From: Biomphalaria glabrata
Taxonomy: Eukaryota; Mollusca; Gastropoda; Planorbidae
Reading direction: 5' to 3'
DNA: 64,000 nt
NCBI RefSeq assembly: GCF_947242115.1
Contig: NC_074713.1
Span: forward strand, 25,199,378 to 25,263,377
The notes under the pieces are model-generated. The model ran no database searches and was not told the DNA's origin. It saw nothing but the letters and a program-made list of their open reading frames with translations. Every line of letters begins with the position of its first letter. Position 1 is the stretch's first letter. The position numbers and the translations under genes are program-made. Of the stretch, positions 46,821 to 58,045 are shown one piece after another.

Positions 46821-49800
46821 CATCTTTATTATCCGTAAGGAAATTTGTCTTACAATTTGTGCATTACACCAAACAAAAAACATTATAACTATAAGAAACC
46901 AAAGTGTACATTGGGGTTGTTTATTACTAATGACATTACTAGCAGCATTTGGGATTTTAATAAGTTTATTTCTATTTTTCATGTTCAGATTGTCCGACCA
47001 GACAGTGATATGGAAACACTCCAGATGTGAGCATGGGCCTGCATTAAAAAAATAAGCAAATTTGAAAATATAAGTGATATTTATATGCATCTTCAAAAGT
47101 AAGAATTACATTTTAAGATAAAGAAAGTTATTGAAAGCATTGTGTAGATTAAGGCTTCTTCTTCTTCTAGCCAGCTTTATTGCTGCTGAGCTGTGAGCTC
47201 TTTTGCAGACTGTGCCAAGGAAAAAAAGTGTGCTGTTTTCTCTTCAGTTGTTCAGCACTGCCGTACAGGGTGTTGGTTATGCTGGGCTGTAGTGGAAGTA
47301 GGGTCTGCCTAAGGTGGATTAGGGAGGGGCATTCAAAGAGGATATGGTTTACGGTTTCAAAGGGGTGGGCGCAGTGACTGCAAAGGGGGAGTTGTGTGGA
47401 GTTTATTTTGTTCAGGTGGTAATTTAATAGTGGTGTGTGTCCTGTTCTTAGTTGGAAGATTGTAGATTGTTCTTTGCGGGGGAGGAAGTTAATACTGTCC
47501 AGTTTGTTAGGCGTAGTCATTTCTTTGTACATGGCTCTGCCTGTGTTTCCTGATGCCCAATCGTTGAGCCACTCATCTTTGTGATTGTTGACTAACATTG
47601 ACCTTAGGGTGAGGTAGTTAACAGGTCTATCTGGTTGTTCCATAGATGAACCTGTCTTTGATAGCTTATCTGCCTTTTCATTTCCCATGATGCCAATGTG
47701 TCCAGGGATCCACTGTAGTTTGATATTGATATTTAATTTTGATATCATCTGATGGATTATCACAATGAGTGTTGTCAACTCTCTTGGGCTGTTTGAGGTG
47801 CTGCTGTTAAGTGCTTGCAGAGTAGATTGGAAGTCTGTAAAGACAACAATATCTGATGGTGGTTGCACTCCTTCATATACTTTGTTTTCCACTGTCTTTA
47901 GTGCTATGGTAATTGCCTCAATTTCGGCTTGGAAGTTTGAGCAGTAATCGCCACAGGGTGCGCTTATCCCAAAGTGTTTATTTTTAGGTAAGACCAGGAA
48001 GGCACCAAGACCAGCATTGATGGTAGCTTTGAAAGCCGATCCGTCTGTATAAATATGATAGCTGTTTTTTTATAGCTTTCAATTGTTTCAAGCTACTTTG
48101 AGCTCCAGTGGATTAGATTCTTTTGTTAAGGTGTTATTTAGTAAAAGTGTTATGATGGTTGGTTGTTTGTAGTTTAGTCCGGGTGTAATGTTTGAAAACC
48201 TGGTAATTTTTTCTGTTATTGGGTAGGTGGTGTTTTAGGGCTAGTTCGTCAGTAAGTTGGATCAGAGTCCTTTGCTTTTTTTGGTTGTTTTTCCTATTTC
48301 TTTGTGTTAGTAATTTATTTGGATGATCGTCCTCCAACCTTCTGTATCTCTCAATAGCTTCTAATGCTGCTCTGTTGCGCCTTAACTTAAGAGGTTCAAT
48401 ATTGGAGTCTATTTCACAGGCTGCTGTGGGATTAGTTCTCATACCTCCACTAATTAGCCACAAGGCTTGGTTTTGGAATCTAATGATGATTGATAGGTTT
48501 TGTTGGCAGCTACTTGTATGGAGAGACAGTTATCCATTACAGATCTGACATATCCAGTGTATAACTGTCTTAAGGTTTTCTTTTCAGCTCCCCAGGATGT
48601 TCCTGCTAGGTGTTTTATTATGTTTAATCTTTGTGCTGCCTTTTCTTTTAAATCTGCCATAAAGTGTTTTAGAGAAGGTTTTTGGTCTAGTTTTACACCA
48701 AGATATGTTGGATTTTCTTCTTTATTTATTGGCTGAGAGTCTATTTTTAGGATGTAGTTTCTTTTTGCTGTTTTGTTGCTGTGGCTAAAGATTGAATAAA
48801 CTGACTTTTCTTTGTTTATTTCCATCTTCCATAATTTTGAATATGTGGAGATAGTTGTGAGGGCTCTATTTAGTTTGGATCTAGTCAGCACTGGATATTT
48901 CTCTGTAGTCCAAATTAAAAGGTCATCTGCATAAAGTGCCTTATTGACCGAAATGAGGTCCGGGAGGTCGTTCATGAAGATTAGAAAGAGAGTGCAGCTA
49001 AGGGCTGAACCTTATGGTAGTCCTTCTTCCAAACTTTTTTTTACTAGAGATGGCACCTTCGAATCGGGTTTGGATGGTTCTGTTTTTTAAGAATGCCCTG
49101 ATCCAGCTGTACATTTTTCCATGGATGCCCATTTTTTTCATCTTCAAAAATAGACCTTTTCTCCACACACTATCATAGGATTGTTGCAAATCTATAAATA
49201 CTGCTGTAGTGTGCTTGTTGTCATGAACCCCTTCTACTGTGTCCTGGATCAAATGAAAGAGGTGGTCTTCTGTTCTACTTGCTTTCCTGAAGCCAGCTTG
49301 TGCATTGTGGAGTGAGCAAGTACTTTCTAGCCACCAATAAAGTCGGTTATTGATCATTTTTTCTGCCATTTTGCCAATGTTGGATGTTAGAGATATTGGT
49401 CTATAACTTTTTGGGTCTCCAGGTGGTTTATTTTTCTTTAAAATGGGTATTATGTTTGCAGTTCTCCATTCCTGTGGTATGTCTCCAGTTATCCATGTAT
49501 GGTTGATAAAGTTAAGTATACAGTTTTGGGCCTGTGGTCCTAGTCCCCGAATCATTTCATTTGTTATTTTATCGGGTCCAGGGGATTTTCTTGACTTGAG
49601 GCTTTTTAGGGCAGTTTTGAGCTCATGTTGAGTGAAGGGAGTGTCAAAGATCTGACAGTTGACTGTTGGAGCTTTTCTTCTTTCTTTAAGATATTACTGA
49701 AGGCCTGGTCCAGTTGTTTTCTTGGCTTTGACTTGTTAATGCTGGCAAAATATTTATTGAAGGTTTCAGCCTTTTTAAGGTTTTCTGTTATTATGTCGTC

Positions 49801-52800
49801 AGTGCCTTTTATAGGTTGGGGGTTTGTTATTTGTTTCTTTCCTGCTAGCCGGTGCAGAAGGGTCCAGGCCTTTCGACCATCCTTGTTTATATCTAGTTGT
49901 CCGCATGTTGTGGTCCACTTTTTCTTTTTTTCTGTTTTAATTTTGTATCTTATAAGCCCTGTCAATTTGTTGTACGTTGTCTTGTTCTCTCTAGTAGGGT
50001 TTTTTTCTATAGTCTTCCTGGCCATGTTTCTTTCTTTTACTAATTTATCTAATTCAGGTGTCCAAAAAGGTTTGTATTTCTTAACTTGGCCTCGAGGGAT
50101 GTGTTTTTTTGCTGCTTGTAAGATGTTGGAGACTATAGTTGTGTAGGTTGAATTGACGTCTGTCTCCATTATGCTTGATAGTCTTGTGTCTGTTTCTTGT
50201 GAAAAAGCTGCCCAGTTAGCTTTTTTATAGTTCCATCTAGTTGTTTTGCTGGATTGGTATCTACCTGGCGTTCCAATATTGAGGAGTATAGGCCTGTGGT
50301 CACTACCTATGTCTTCAAATACTGTTATTTTAGAAGAGTCAGTAATGTCTGTAGAGATAAAAGTTAGGTCAGGTCTGCTAGTTGTGTTGTGTGCTCTGTG
50401 TAGGAAAGTTGGAGGTGAAGTTTTGTTTTGCAGAAGTTGTAGGTTAGAGGCATTTGTTACATCCTCTATTTCTTTGCCACGCTTGTTGTAGTGTGGGTAG
50501 CCTAGGGAAGGTGTGTGTGCATTGAAGTCGCCAGCTATTATTGTCCTTGTGTAGTGTGGTAGTTGGATGTCTATTTCTGCTGTTGATGATGGTGGGCAAT
50601 AGTAGTTTTTGATGGTGTACTTTGTTCCTCCTCTCCAAAGAAGTTTTTCCTGCGTGTCGATGTCTGTATTGTTCTGTATTTGTTTTACTATGGCTTGTGT
50701 GTCGTTTCTTATGAGGGTCATAATTCCCTGGCATTTGGTGCCAAGGCATCTGTACTGTGTGTAGCCTGTGATGTTTATTTTTTTCTTGGGCAGTAGTGTT
50801 TCTTGCAGTAGCGCTATGTGTATATCATGCCTCTTGAGTATGTGTTGGAGTTCTGTTGTCTTGTTTTGTAGGCCTAAGATGTTGAGTTGCAAAAGGTTTA
50901 GGTGTTTGCTGCTAGTCTGTTTTTTATTTCCAGTAGCTGACTTATCACAGTCCTGGAAGAAACTGCCATGCGCAGACCTTTTACGAGGCGACGTCTGAGC
51001 TCGTATGGATTTTTCGTTAAATTCCTTGGCATTTAGTGTAGGCTGGGAGTTTCCTCAGGCTTTTTAAAAAATATATAAATATATAGTCCCCGCATTTTAA
51101 GGGAGTTTTCGGTCTTGGCAATTTTCTCCAATACTGACATAAAAGGAAACATCTAGGTCTGAAGACTGTAACAGGAATATCCATGGGACAAGGTCCAATG
51201 GTCCATTCTCCGTCATCCATAGAGCTCTCCAAATGGAACTTTTCTGCAGTAGAAAGCTTAAAGTGGACTGTGCCCTGGGTATGCCCTGTGGAATGGTCAC
51301 ATCCTGGATCCAGGCCCCTTCACGATATCACATTCACCAGATCCAGAAAAAAAAACATTTCATGATGGATTTATATCTAGTATTAGAATGTAGTGAGACA
51401 AGGACCTTCGTCTGGTGTAGTGCAATCCAGACCTCCGTCAAAAAGCACCTAGAGGGGGGGAAGGTCTACAATTATTCACTTAGTGAAATGCAAGTGGAAA
51501 GGCAGTGGGGTTATTTATTTCTCTTGGTCATTTCCAAGCCCCGATACCCACACAGGGGAGTATCGCCACAGAGTGGAGGTTTGGAGTCAGAGTTTTCCTT
51601 CTCCTAGATGGGTTGCGTTATTAGGCTGACGTGCCCCATCAACATGAAGCTAAACTGGATTTGAGGCGCCAGTGTTCCGCCTTTCATCCCTTCTCCTGTC
51701 AGTTTGTAAGAACAGGTTCCGCCGGATTTTTGGGAAAATCACATGTGAAGGCCAGAAGCTGGATTTGACTGTCAGAGGCATTTAGAGAAGCAAGCCATGG
51801 GAGCATTTCTTGGAAAGTGGGTGCTTATCCCCACTTTCACCCCCGGCATTGACAGTCCTTTAGAACCCGTAGATTAAGGCTTAAAAGCATTAAGATAATG
51901 TGTTAAGATTATATTTAAAAAAAAAAAAAATTAACAGGCTTTAGTTTACCACTTCAATATTGACTGTTCTGTCTTTTGTTCCATGCAAATCTCTAAGAGA
52001 CCTGAGGAAAGAATACATGTCCTTCTCAGAATGGGCCCAATGGCTTGCCATTAGAAACACTTCCACATTACGATCAAAGGCAGCTCGTCGAAGAGCATCA
52101 TCAATAACAGGCCAATATCTAAATACAAATAATAGAAATTTTAAAAAAGTTATTGTTTCTGAATAACATTTAAGAAGTTCAGTGCTCAAACAAAATAACA
52201 ATGACATAAACATATCTCCGCAGCAACAGAATATAAAATTCTGAAGAAAATAAAGTAAAATAATGACAAGCTCTAACTCGGGTGACCCATGAATCTCCTT
52301 GGTTACACTACCTGGCATTTTTGTTTTGTATTACATCTTTTGAATGTTCCTTCAGCATTGAAGATTATTACATCCTAGCCCAAATATCCTGGAAGTAAGC
52401 AGTGTTCAAACCCAGGACCTTTAAGACAACAGTCCAGACAGCATAACACACAAACAGGCAGCCATCCAATGAACTGATCAAGTTCTCACAAAACCATACA
52501 TAAAAGAATCTTTCTTATTGGTGACAATAACAGGCCCAGCACTTACCACATAAAGGTCACACTCACCCTTATAAAACTTTTTTTTCTACACCTTCAATTA
52601 CAACAGGTCAGAATAAGATAAAACCAAGCTTTTGAAATCTCATTCATATTACAGTTTAAAACTAATACCTTACTGAAGCTGTTACGCATAGTAAATTTCT
52701 GTTGTCTTACTATCATGTTAATTAGAAAGACAGTTTAACAGGGCTATTGTCACTACTAGTTCGAGTGCTTCTTCACTTTCAATAATGCAGTATTCTATTC

Positions 52801-55800
52801 ATGGTATTGTAAGGGCACATGTTTATACCATCATAATGTTTGTTTCTATGTCAATAATGTCTAAGGAGGTGTAAATAGATACCATGTAGAGAAATGTTAT
52901 TGTATTTAAATTTAAAAATGAAAGTTAAGGATTACATTTGAGGAGATTTGTACAAAATAATTGGCACATATTCCATCACTGAGATATAGATGTATTTCTT
53001 TGCCGAGTTAATCACATTTATGATAGCATCGATGTCAACTGTTCGTCCAAAAGGACAAAATGGTTGTGGGGAACTCTGAAAGTACACATAAAAGAGCTGC
53101 TTTAAAACATTTACTACTTGGAATAAATGCTACAAAACAAATGTGACCCAATATCGCAAAAAAAGTACTCTAAATCACTAGCACTGGCAATAATCAAGGA
53201 TGTAAACAAACTTGCTTTGGTATATTAAAAAAAAAAGATTTCCAAATTTCTTTTCTATACTTTGATAGTTGTATTATAGACGTTGGGATCAACTTACTGA
53301 TATATAAATTAATGCATTCTTAGTTTGATTGTATGTAATGACTGCTGGTGATTGACTGTTTACAGCTGTACTCAAGTTGGATGGCCATTGTGAGGGTAGA
53401 ATGTTCTTGTTGCCTAGATACCAATAAACCTGGACAGGAAGAAAAAAACAACAATAACAGCAATGTTAATGAATGGATCTTCATTCTCATTCTCTTCTTC
53501 ATTCTAAAAATGTTTTAATACACATAGATTTTTCAAGTAAAACAATTTATATGTAAATCTTGCATAGCAGAATAATTCACATTATGAAGCATACTAATCC
53601 TGTTTAACTTTACTGTTTAATTGTTGGTTATCTATTATAAGCATACAGATGAAGCAAAGAGAAAATTATCTTTCTTTTCAAAGTGTTAAATTAAAAACTT
53701 CATTAGACTTCAACCAATGTACAATTAACTAGATGAAATAGATAGCGTGAATTATACAGCTAACTAGGGAAATTCTTATGCTAATTATCAGTAATACATT
53801 TATAGTTTAATCTTAAATATTTCAATAAGTAAATTGTTGGTTAAAAAAATTATAAGCACTGTAATCTTTATGAAAAAAAAATTGTTTAATTCTTCTTCTT
53901 CATCATCATCTTTCCTTTTATGTTCCTCATGGAACGTAGAGCCTCAGTAATAACAAGCCGTTCTCCATGGTTCCTTGCTAGTTTTTTAATGGCTTCCCAG
54001 CTCTTTCCTGTCCTCTTGGCTTCCTTCATCTAGTACACTGTGTTGCCATGTTCATTTTGTCTTCCTCTACGTCTTGTGCCTGTCTAGCACTGTTGTTGGT
54101 ATCTTTTCTAATGGTGTGAACAATCCATCTCCACTTTCTCTCTAAGATCTACACCTCTATATTTCAATCCACTCATCTCCCACAGTTTGGTGTTTTCTAT
54201 TTTGTCGTAACAGTGTATTTTTAAGACATCTGAGAAATATCTTAATTCTTCTTACGAATAAAAAAAAAATTATATTTAAAAAAAAAATGATAAGACTTTA
54301 GTTACCTCAAAAATTTTGCTGACATCCAATCCAAGAGAAGGACAGTTTTCTATAAGAACTCCAGTTTCTTTTGTCTGAGAAAATATGACCAGAAAGTTTG
54401 ACTGTTACTGTCTAATGTTCAAAATAATAAAATGTACAAGTTGACAAATAAATGAGTTTTTATTGAGTAAGGGGCTACAGACAAAACTTAGTTGAAATAT
54501 ATAACCATTATCAGACATAATAAATATTTATGTATAAATCTATTCAATTGCCCACTTTTCTTACAGCTTTTAAACAATATTTATCAAAACTTTTTGAGAA
54601 AACATGGTAGATATATGTTCTTTACAAATGAATTTTAAAATTTTACCTTAAAATAATTATTTGTTAAAATCAGATTATATATTTATTTATTATATAAAGC
54701 AGAAAGTAAGGCATCTGTATTTATGTATGTCCCAAACAAAACCTAAAACCGTTTGATCAATCTTGATAAAACTTGGCATAAATATTTCTTAGATCATGGT
54801 GGAGATCATTGTGAATGTTTAATGTCCCTACAACAATCGAAGGGCCCTTAAAAATAGACAAAAATTACCTAATTGTATCTCTATTAAAGTATGAAACTTT
54901 TAACAAATCAGGTAAACCCTTTCCCACTGTATTTTATATTTGATATGAATGTATCGGATTAATGGGTAAACCCATTTTCCTAATCTACTTTTATTTTTGT
55001 GGCGAAAGAAAAAACTTGAGAGGAGCATTAGCCAAATTTGACAGATTTAAATACAGTCCAGTAGATTAGTAACACCCAAACTAAGGCCCATACATATATG
55101 AAGAGTTTTATAAAAAAAATGTTCATAAATACATAAATAAAGACAATGTAGACATATATGTTAAAGAAAAAAAACAACTATTCATTTTAAAAAAAATTAT
55201 ATTGATCAAATTGTTTTTAAATACCCTTGTACCTAATGTACTGCTTCTATTGGAAAAAACTATTTGTTTGGTTCAGAATAGTACATTGACATTCAGATAA
55301 AATACTAAAATTATTTTTTTTATCTATTTTTTCCATTTCTTTAGGCTTATAATTTAAACAAGTACAATCACTAGTCATATTTTAATACTTACTTGTGTGT
55401 AAGATCGCCAGTCCAGGTTTGAACTACCTATATACACATGCTTTTGGTCTACAATCCACATTTTTGTATGCAAGACTCCAGCATTCATTATTTTGACAAA
55501 ATCCAAAGTTCTGACTTGTGCACCAACTGAAAAACATAAGCAAGATTACAAATTAGACTTAACAAAATGTACATAACATTAAAAAAAAAAACTTGTTTTA
55601 TTTTGTATAACTCACTTGATGCAAGTTCATCTGTGTCACTATTAGTATTGTTTTGAGCAATTTTCACATCAACTTTGCCCGACTTTACAATATTGTAAAT
55701 TAACTTGTAAATATTTTCACCCTAAAAGTGACAAAATGTAAACATCAATCATTTTACTCATTAGTTATTCAAAAAAATATTAATCATCTGATTTCTTAAT

Positions 55801-57421
55801 ATGAAAAACCAGACACACAATTTATTCACATGTAAACATAAATTTACTTAAATAAAACTTTAACATTAAAAAAAAAACATACCCAATGTAACACATATCC
55901 TGCATAAATTTATAATTCAATTTTAAAAAATGTTATAGAGATAAATAATGAAAACAAAAACCCACTAAATTTTTAAACTTTTTAATAGAAATTAAATATA
56001 TTTATTTGCTTTATTGTTTGAAATGTTATGTTAAAACTAATATTAAATGAGCTTCTTGCCTGTACACTGCTGTTGTCATGAAATTCAACATCACTGCCTC
56101 GCAATGTCCAGTAAAATGTTGAGAAATATAAACTCTCTTGAACCAGTGACAATAATCTCAGGTGGGCATCATATGTGGACATAAGCATTGGGCTACCAGC
56201 AGGGTAGGTTAAATTTTCAGGAATGCTCTCAACTAATGTGAATCTAAAGATAGGAAATATTTTAAATTTAGGTCTAAATTTAATTTAACACAGAAAACAT
56301 GAAAACTTCATTAATTGCTGAAAAAAGGGAATAAAATAAATATTTCAAAGATTTAGACTCAGCAAGATACTTGGCAAAAAAATAGACTAATTCCCTTCTT
56401 AGTCATGGCAATATTTCGGAATGCATTATAATATCTGAGTCTGTAGAGTTTGTGTTCATCAGAAGATTGATTGTTTCTGTACACATATTATTACTAACAG
56501 ATTTACAGATCAAGACATATACTATGAAGTAACAGGCGTAGATCAAATATGAATGTTAATTCAGAACAGGAACGGTGTAGTCTGAGTCACTATAACAAAG
56601 ATATTGCTCCTATGAAAGCCTAGCCTCAGCTATCTTTAACACAGATAACACAAAAACTTTATTTATTGCTGAATAAAGGGAATAAAATAAATTTTTCAAA
56701 GATTTAGACTTAGTATAATACCAGACTGATTCACTTCTTAAAAAGTAAAGTAAAAGTTCCCCTTTCAGACCTTGAGGTCTATAGGGCAGATGATGTAAAG
56801 GTCATCTGTTTCTGTGGCCTACGGTTAACAAGGGTGCCATGTGGCCAGCACAACGACCAACCGCCTTTACTTTTCCCTAACTAATATCAGGTACCCATTA
56901 GAGCTGGGTGGACTCAGAGGCGCCCGAAGAGTCCCGAAATTAAAAATCCCAGACTTCACCAGGATTTGAACTCCGGTCCCCGGTTCGGAAGCCAAGTGCT
57001 TTACCGCTCAGCCACAGCGCCTCTGATTCACTTCTTAGTCATGAAAATATTCCTGTATGCTTGCAAATCTTGGGCACTAAACTTTAGAATTAAAGAGGAG
57101 GATCCTAGTCATGGAAGTGAGAGAGATAGAGAAAGATAGTTGACAGATGATGTGTGGTGCCCCAAAACAAAGATCTAACAAACTTAGGAACAGGTGAGGT
57201 GAAGAAAAAAATAAAGTTGTTAAATAGTTCAAAGAAGTATTACAAATAAAAGGAACAAAAGCTGTAAAAAAAAACTAAGCTTACTTGCAAGAGTCACCCC
57301 AATTTTCTTTTGCAGCTGTCCATGAAGCATTGTAAGAGTTTGAAGATGAAGGAGACATCTGAACATAAAATATGATATACAAGGCAAGTCCAATGAAATA
57401 AACACTCTTGTATTTCTTCAT
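44810..57421 (-). CDS. Phospholipase D3/D4-like protein, copy C (10 coding exons)
   Basis: Coding exons in phase: 57421-57285, 56243-56060, 55721-55616, 55526-55393, 54374-54306, 53429-53298, 53075-52936, 52118-51950, 45722-45620, 44961-44810. They total 1326 bp, 441 residues. The N-terminus [20 protein letters not shown] is a hydrophobic signal or anchor. HKD motif 1 is HTKMWIVD (H162, K164, D169); motif 2 is HNKYMITD (H379, K381, D386), followed by [12 protein letters not shown]. Exon 6 is one codon shorter than in A and B, balanced by a longer last exon. Intron 2 starts with GC (CAG|GCAAG) rather than GT. The ATG is 6 bases after an acceptor (57428-57429), so a leader exon lies upstream, perhaps ending at 59195. 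Intron 8 holds a full-length LINE. No disruption is seen; role by family is inferred. Confidence 0.92.
46035..46130 (-). mobile_element. LINE 3'-end fragment (PLD-C intron 8)
   Basis: TTATTATCCATATGGAACTT and AGTCTTACAATTTGTGCATTACC match the better copy at 46780-47045 (ATTATCCGTAAGGAAATTTG, TCTTACAATTTGTGCATTAC). Confidence 0.65.
46176..46603. mobile_element. hAT MITE-like element (PLD-C intron 8)
   Basis: The left end CAGTGGTTTTCAAACTGTGG and right end AAGTTTGAGAACCTCTG are inverted. The flanks AGAAAGGG (46168-46175) and AGATAGGG (46604-46611) give an 8-bp duplication with one change. At 428 bp it cannot encode a transposase. Confidence 0.82.
46780..47045 (-). mobile_element. LINE C-terminal and 3'-UTR fragment with (ATT)n tail
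   Basis: Read on the minus strand: [20 protein letters not shown] (about 47020-46960), the common C-terminal (T-WFGNL-VK-RN-L) block of several non-LTR families. It is followed by GCACAAATTGTAAGACAAAT and a tail of about 14 ATT units (46780-46820). It is 5'-truncated with an internal gap. Confidence 0.7.
47144..47157. repeat. Target-site duplication, left copy
   Basis: GTAGATTAAGGCTT, repeated exactly at 51869-51882. It bounds the I-clade LINE. Confidence 0.92.
47158..51868 (-). mobile_element. Full-length I-clade (Nimbus-like) LINE in PLD-C intron 8
   Basis: A 4711-bp insertion between perfect 14-bp duplications, ending 3' in a short GAA-type tail. On the minus strand ORF2 has an AP endonuclease ([44 protein letters not shown]; 50892-49606), then reverse transcriptase ([33 protein letters not shown] within 48975-48454), then RNase H (TDGSAFKA near 48040, FTDFQSTL near 47855, GNEKADKLS near 47690) and a Cys-His block ([18 protein letters not shown]). 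RNase H is typical of the I clade, to which snail Nimbus belongs. Frame changes near 49030, 48458 and 48070, and a CAA-to-TAA stop in LPQG (49012-49014), kill ORF2. The first 0.9 kb (51868-50990) holds the 5' UTR and an unrecognised ORF1 remnant. It lies in the same orientation as PLD-C. Confidence 0.92.
51869..51882. repeat. Target-site duplication, right copy
   Basis: GTAGATTAAGGCTT, identical to 47144-47157, directly upstream of the LINE 5' end and 68 bp from PLD-C exon 8. Confidence 0.92.
52310..52480 (-). mobile_element. SINE family 2 copy, reverse (PLD-C intron 7)
   Basis: On the minus strand: GGATGGCTGCCTGTTTGTG, the B-box-like GGGTTTGAACAC, TAATAATCTTCAATGCTGAAGG and AACATTCAAAAGATG, in the order of the copy at 24337. 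Confidence 0.75.
53886..54195 (-). mobile_element. RTE-like LINE 3' fragment (PLD-C intron 5)
   Basis: Minus-strand frames carry [20 protein letters not shown] and, further on, KELGSH then [23 protein letters not shown] (frames vary). This fits the end of an RTE-type polyprotein and its 3' tail of GATGATGAAGAAG units. It is broken by stops and frameshifts. Confidence 0.6.
56745..57025 (-). mobile_element. tRNA-derived SINE, family 1, best-preserved copy (PLD-C intron 1)
   Basis: Read on the minus strand: CAGAGGCGCTGTGGCTGAGC (A-box region), GGAGTTCAAATCCTGG (B box), GGCGCCTCTGAGTCCACCC, TCTAATGGGTACCTGATA, AAAAGTAAAGGCGGTTGG, CATCATCTGCCCTATAGACC and a tail AACTTTTACTTTAC. This copy sets the consensus for 7588, 19630 and 38975. 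Confidence 0.88.
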
Positions 57422-57489
57422 GGTGCCCTGCAAGAAATACATGAATACAAACAAGCAAAATATAAAAAACAACAACAAAACAAAGCTTA

Positions 57490-57840
57490 TCTAAGAAGAA
57501 GAACTCAACACTTACAGATATATATATAAATAATGTAGAAGTTATTTCCCATACTTAATACCAAACAAACTATTTAATTACCAATAATTAATTGACTAAT
57601 TTGTTGCTTCATTCTTGTTTTGTTAGGTACAATACATAATTGTTTAATGTATCAACCTGATCCGATAATGCGTGTGGGAGAAATAGTGTGAACAATTATC
57701 TATGAAGACAAAACCTTACAACTATATCTCTAAAAATGTAGAAGTTGTTTCCCTTATTCAATATCAAAACAAAATATTTAATTACCAATAATTAACTGAC
57801 TAATTGGTTAATTTGTTGCTTGATTCATGATTAAAGAAAT
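57490..57840. repeat. Dispersed AT-rich repeat, tandem dimer
   Basis: Two units of about 185 bp share ATATCTCTAAAAATGTAGAAG, TTATTTCCC, TTAATTACCAATAATTAA and TTGACTAATTGGTTAATTTG. The first also has CAACCTGATCCGATAATGCG and GTGTGGGAGAAATAGTGTG. Related to 17160-17344 and 19920-20330. Confidence 0.65.
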
Positions 57841-58045
57841 GAAGCTGCATCAGTCAAGAGAAGGAAAAAGAAAGCTGTCCTGTCAGTCAGCCTTAGGACA
57901 GATGCATATACATGCACGAACTGTGGCAAACTCTGCCGCTCCAGAATTGGCTTGATCAGTCACTCCAGATTCTGCCCCGTCTCAAGACGAAACCGAAGCC
58001 AGTGATTCACCTGGGTGCATCCATTGTCTTCCAAGACAGAATGAG
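57836..58045 (+). mobile_element. LINE C-terminal zinc-knuckle fragment
   Basis: The plus strand encodes KKAVLSVSLRTDAYTC then TNCGKLCRSRIGLISHSRFC (CxxC...HxxxxC) before a stop. This is the C2HC finger that closes many RTE/L2-type LINE proteins. Only this 3' end is present. Confidence 0.65.

Noticed and set aside
49625-50146. Plus-strand frame of 173 residues
   Set aside because: It is antisense to the LINE endonuclease region and hydrophobic only because of that.
54715-54850. Repeat with ACCGTTTGATCAATCTTGAT and AAACTTGGCATAAAT
   Set aside because: It resembles a widespread invertebrate repeat often linked to Helitrons, but I saw no termini or second copy here.
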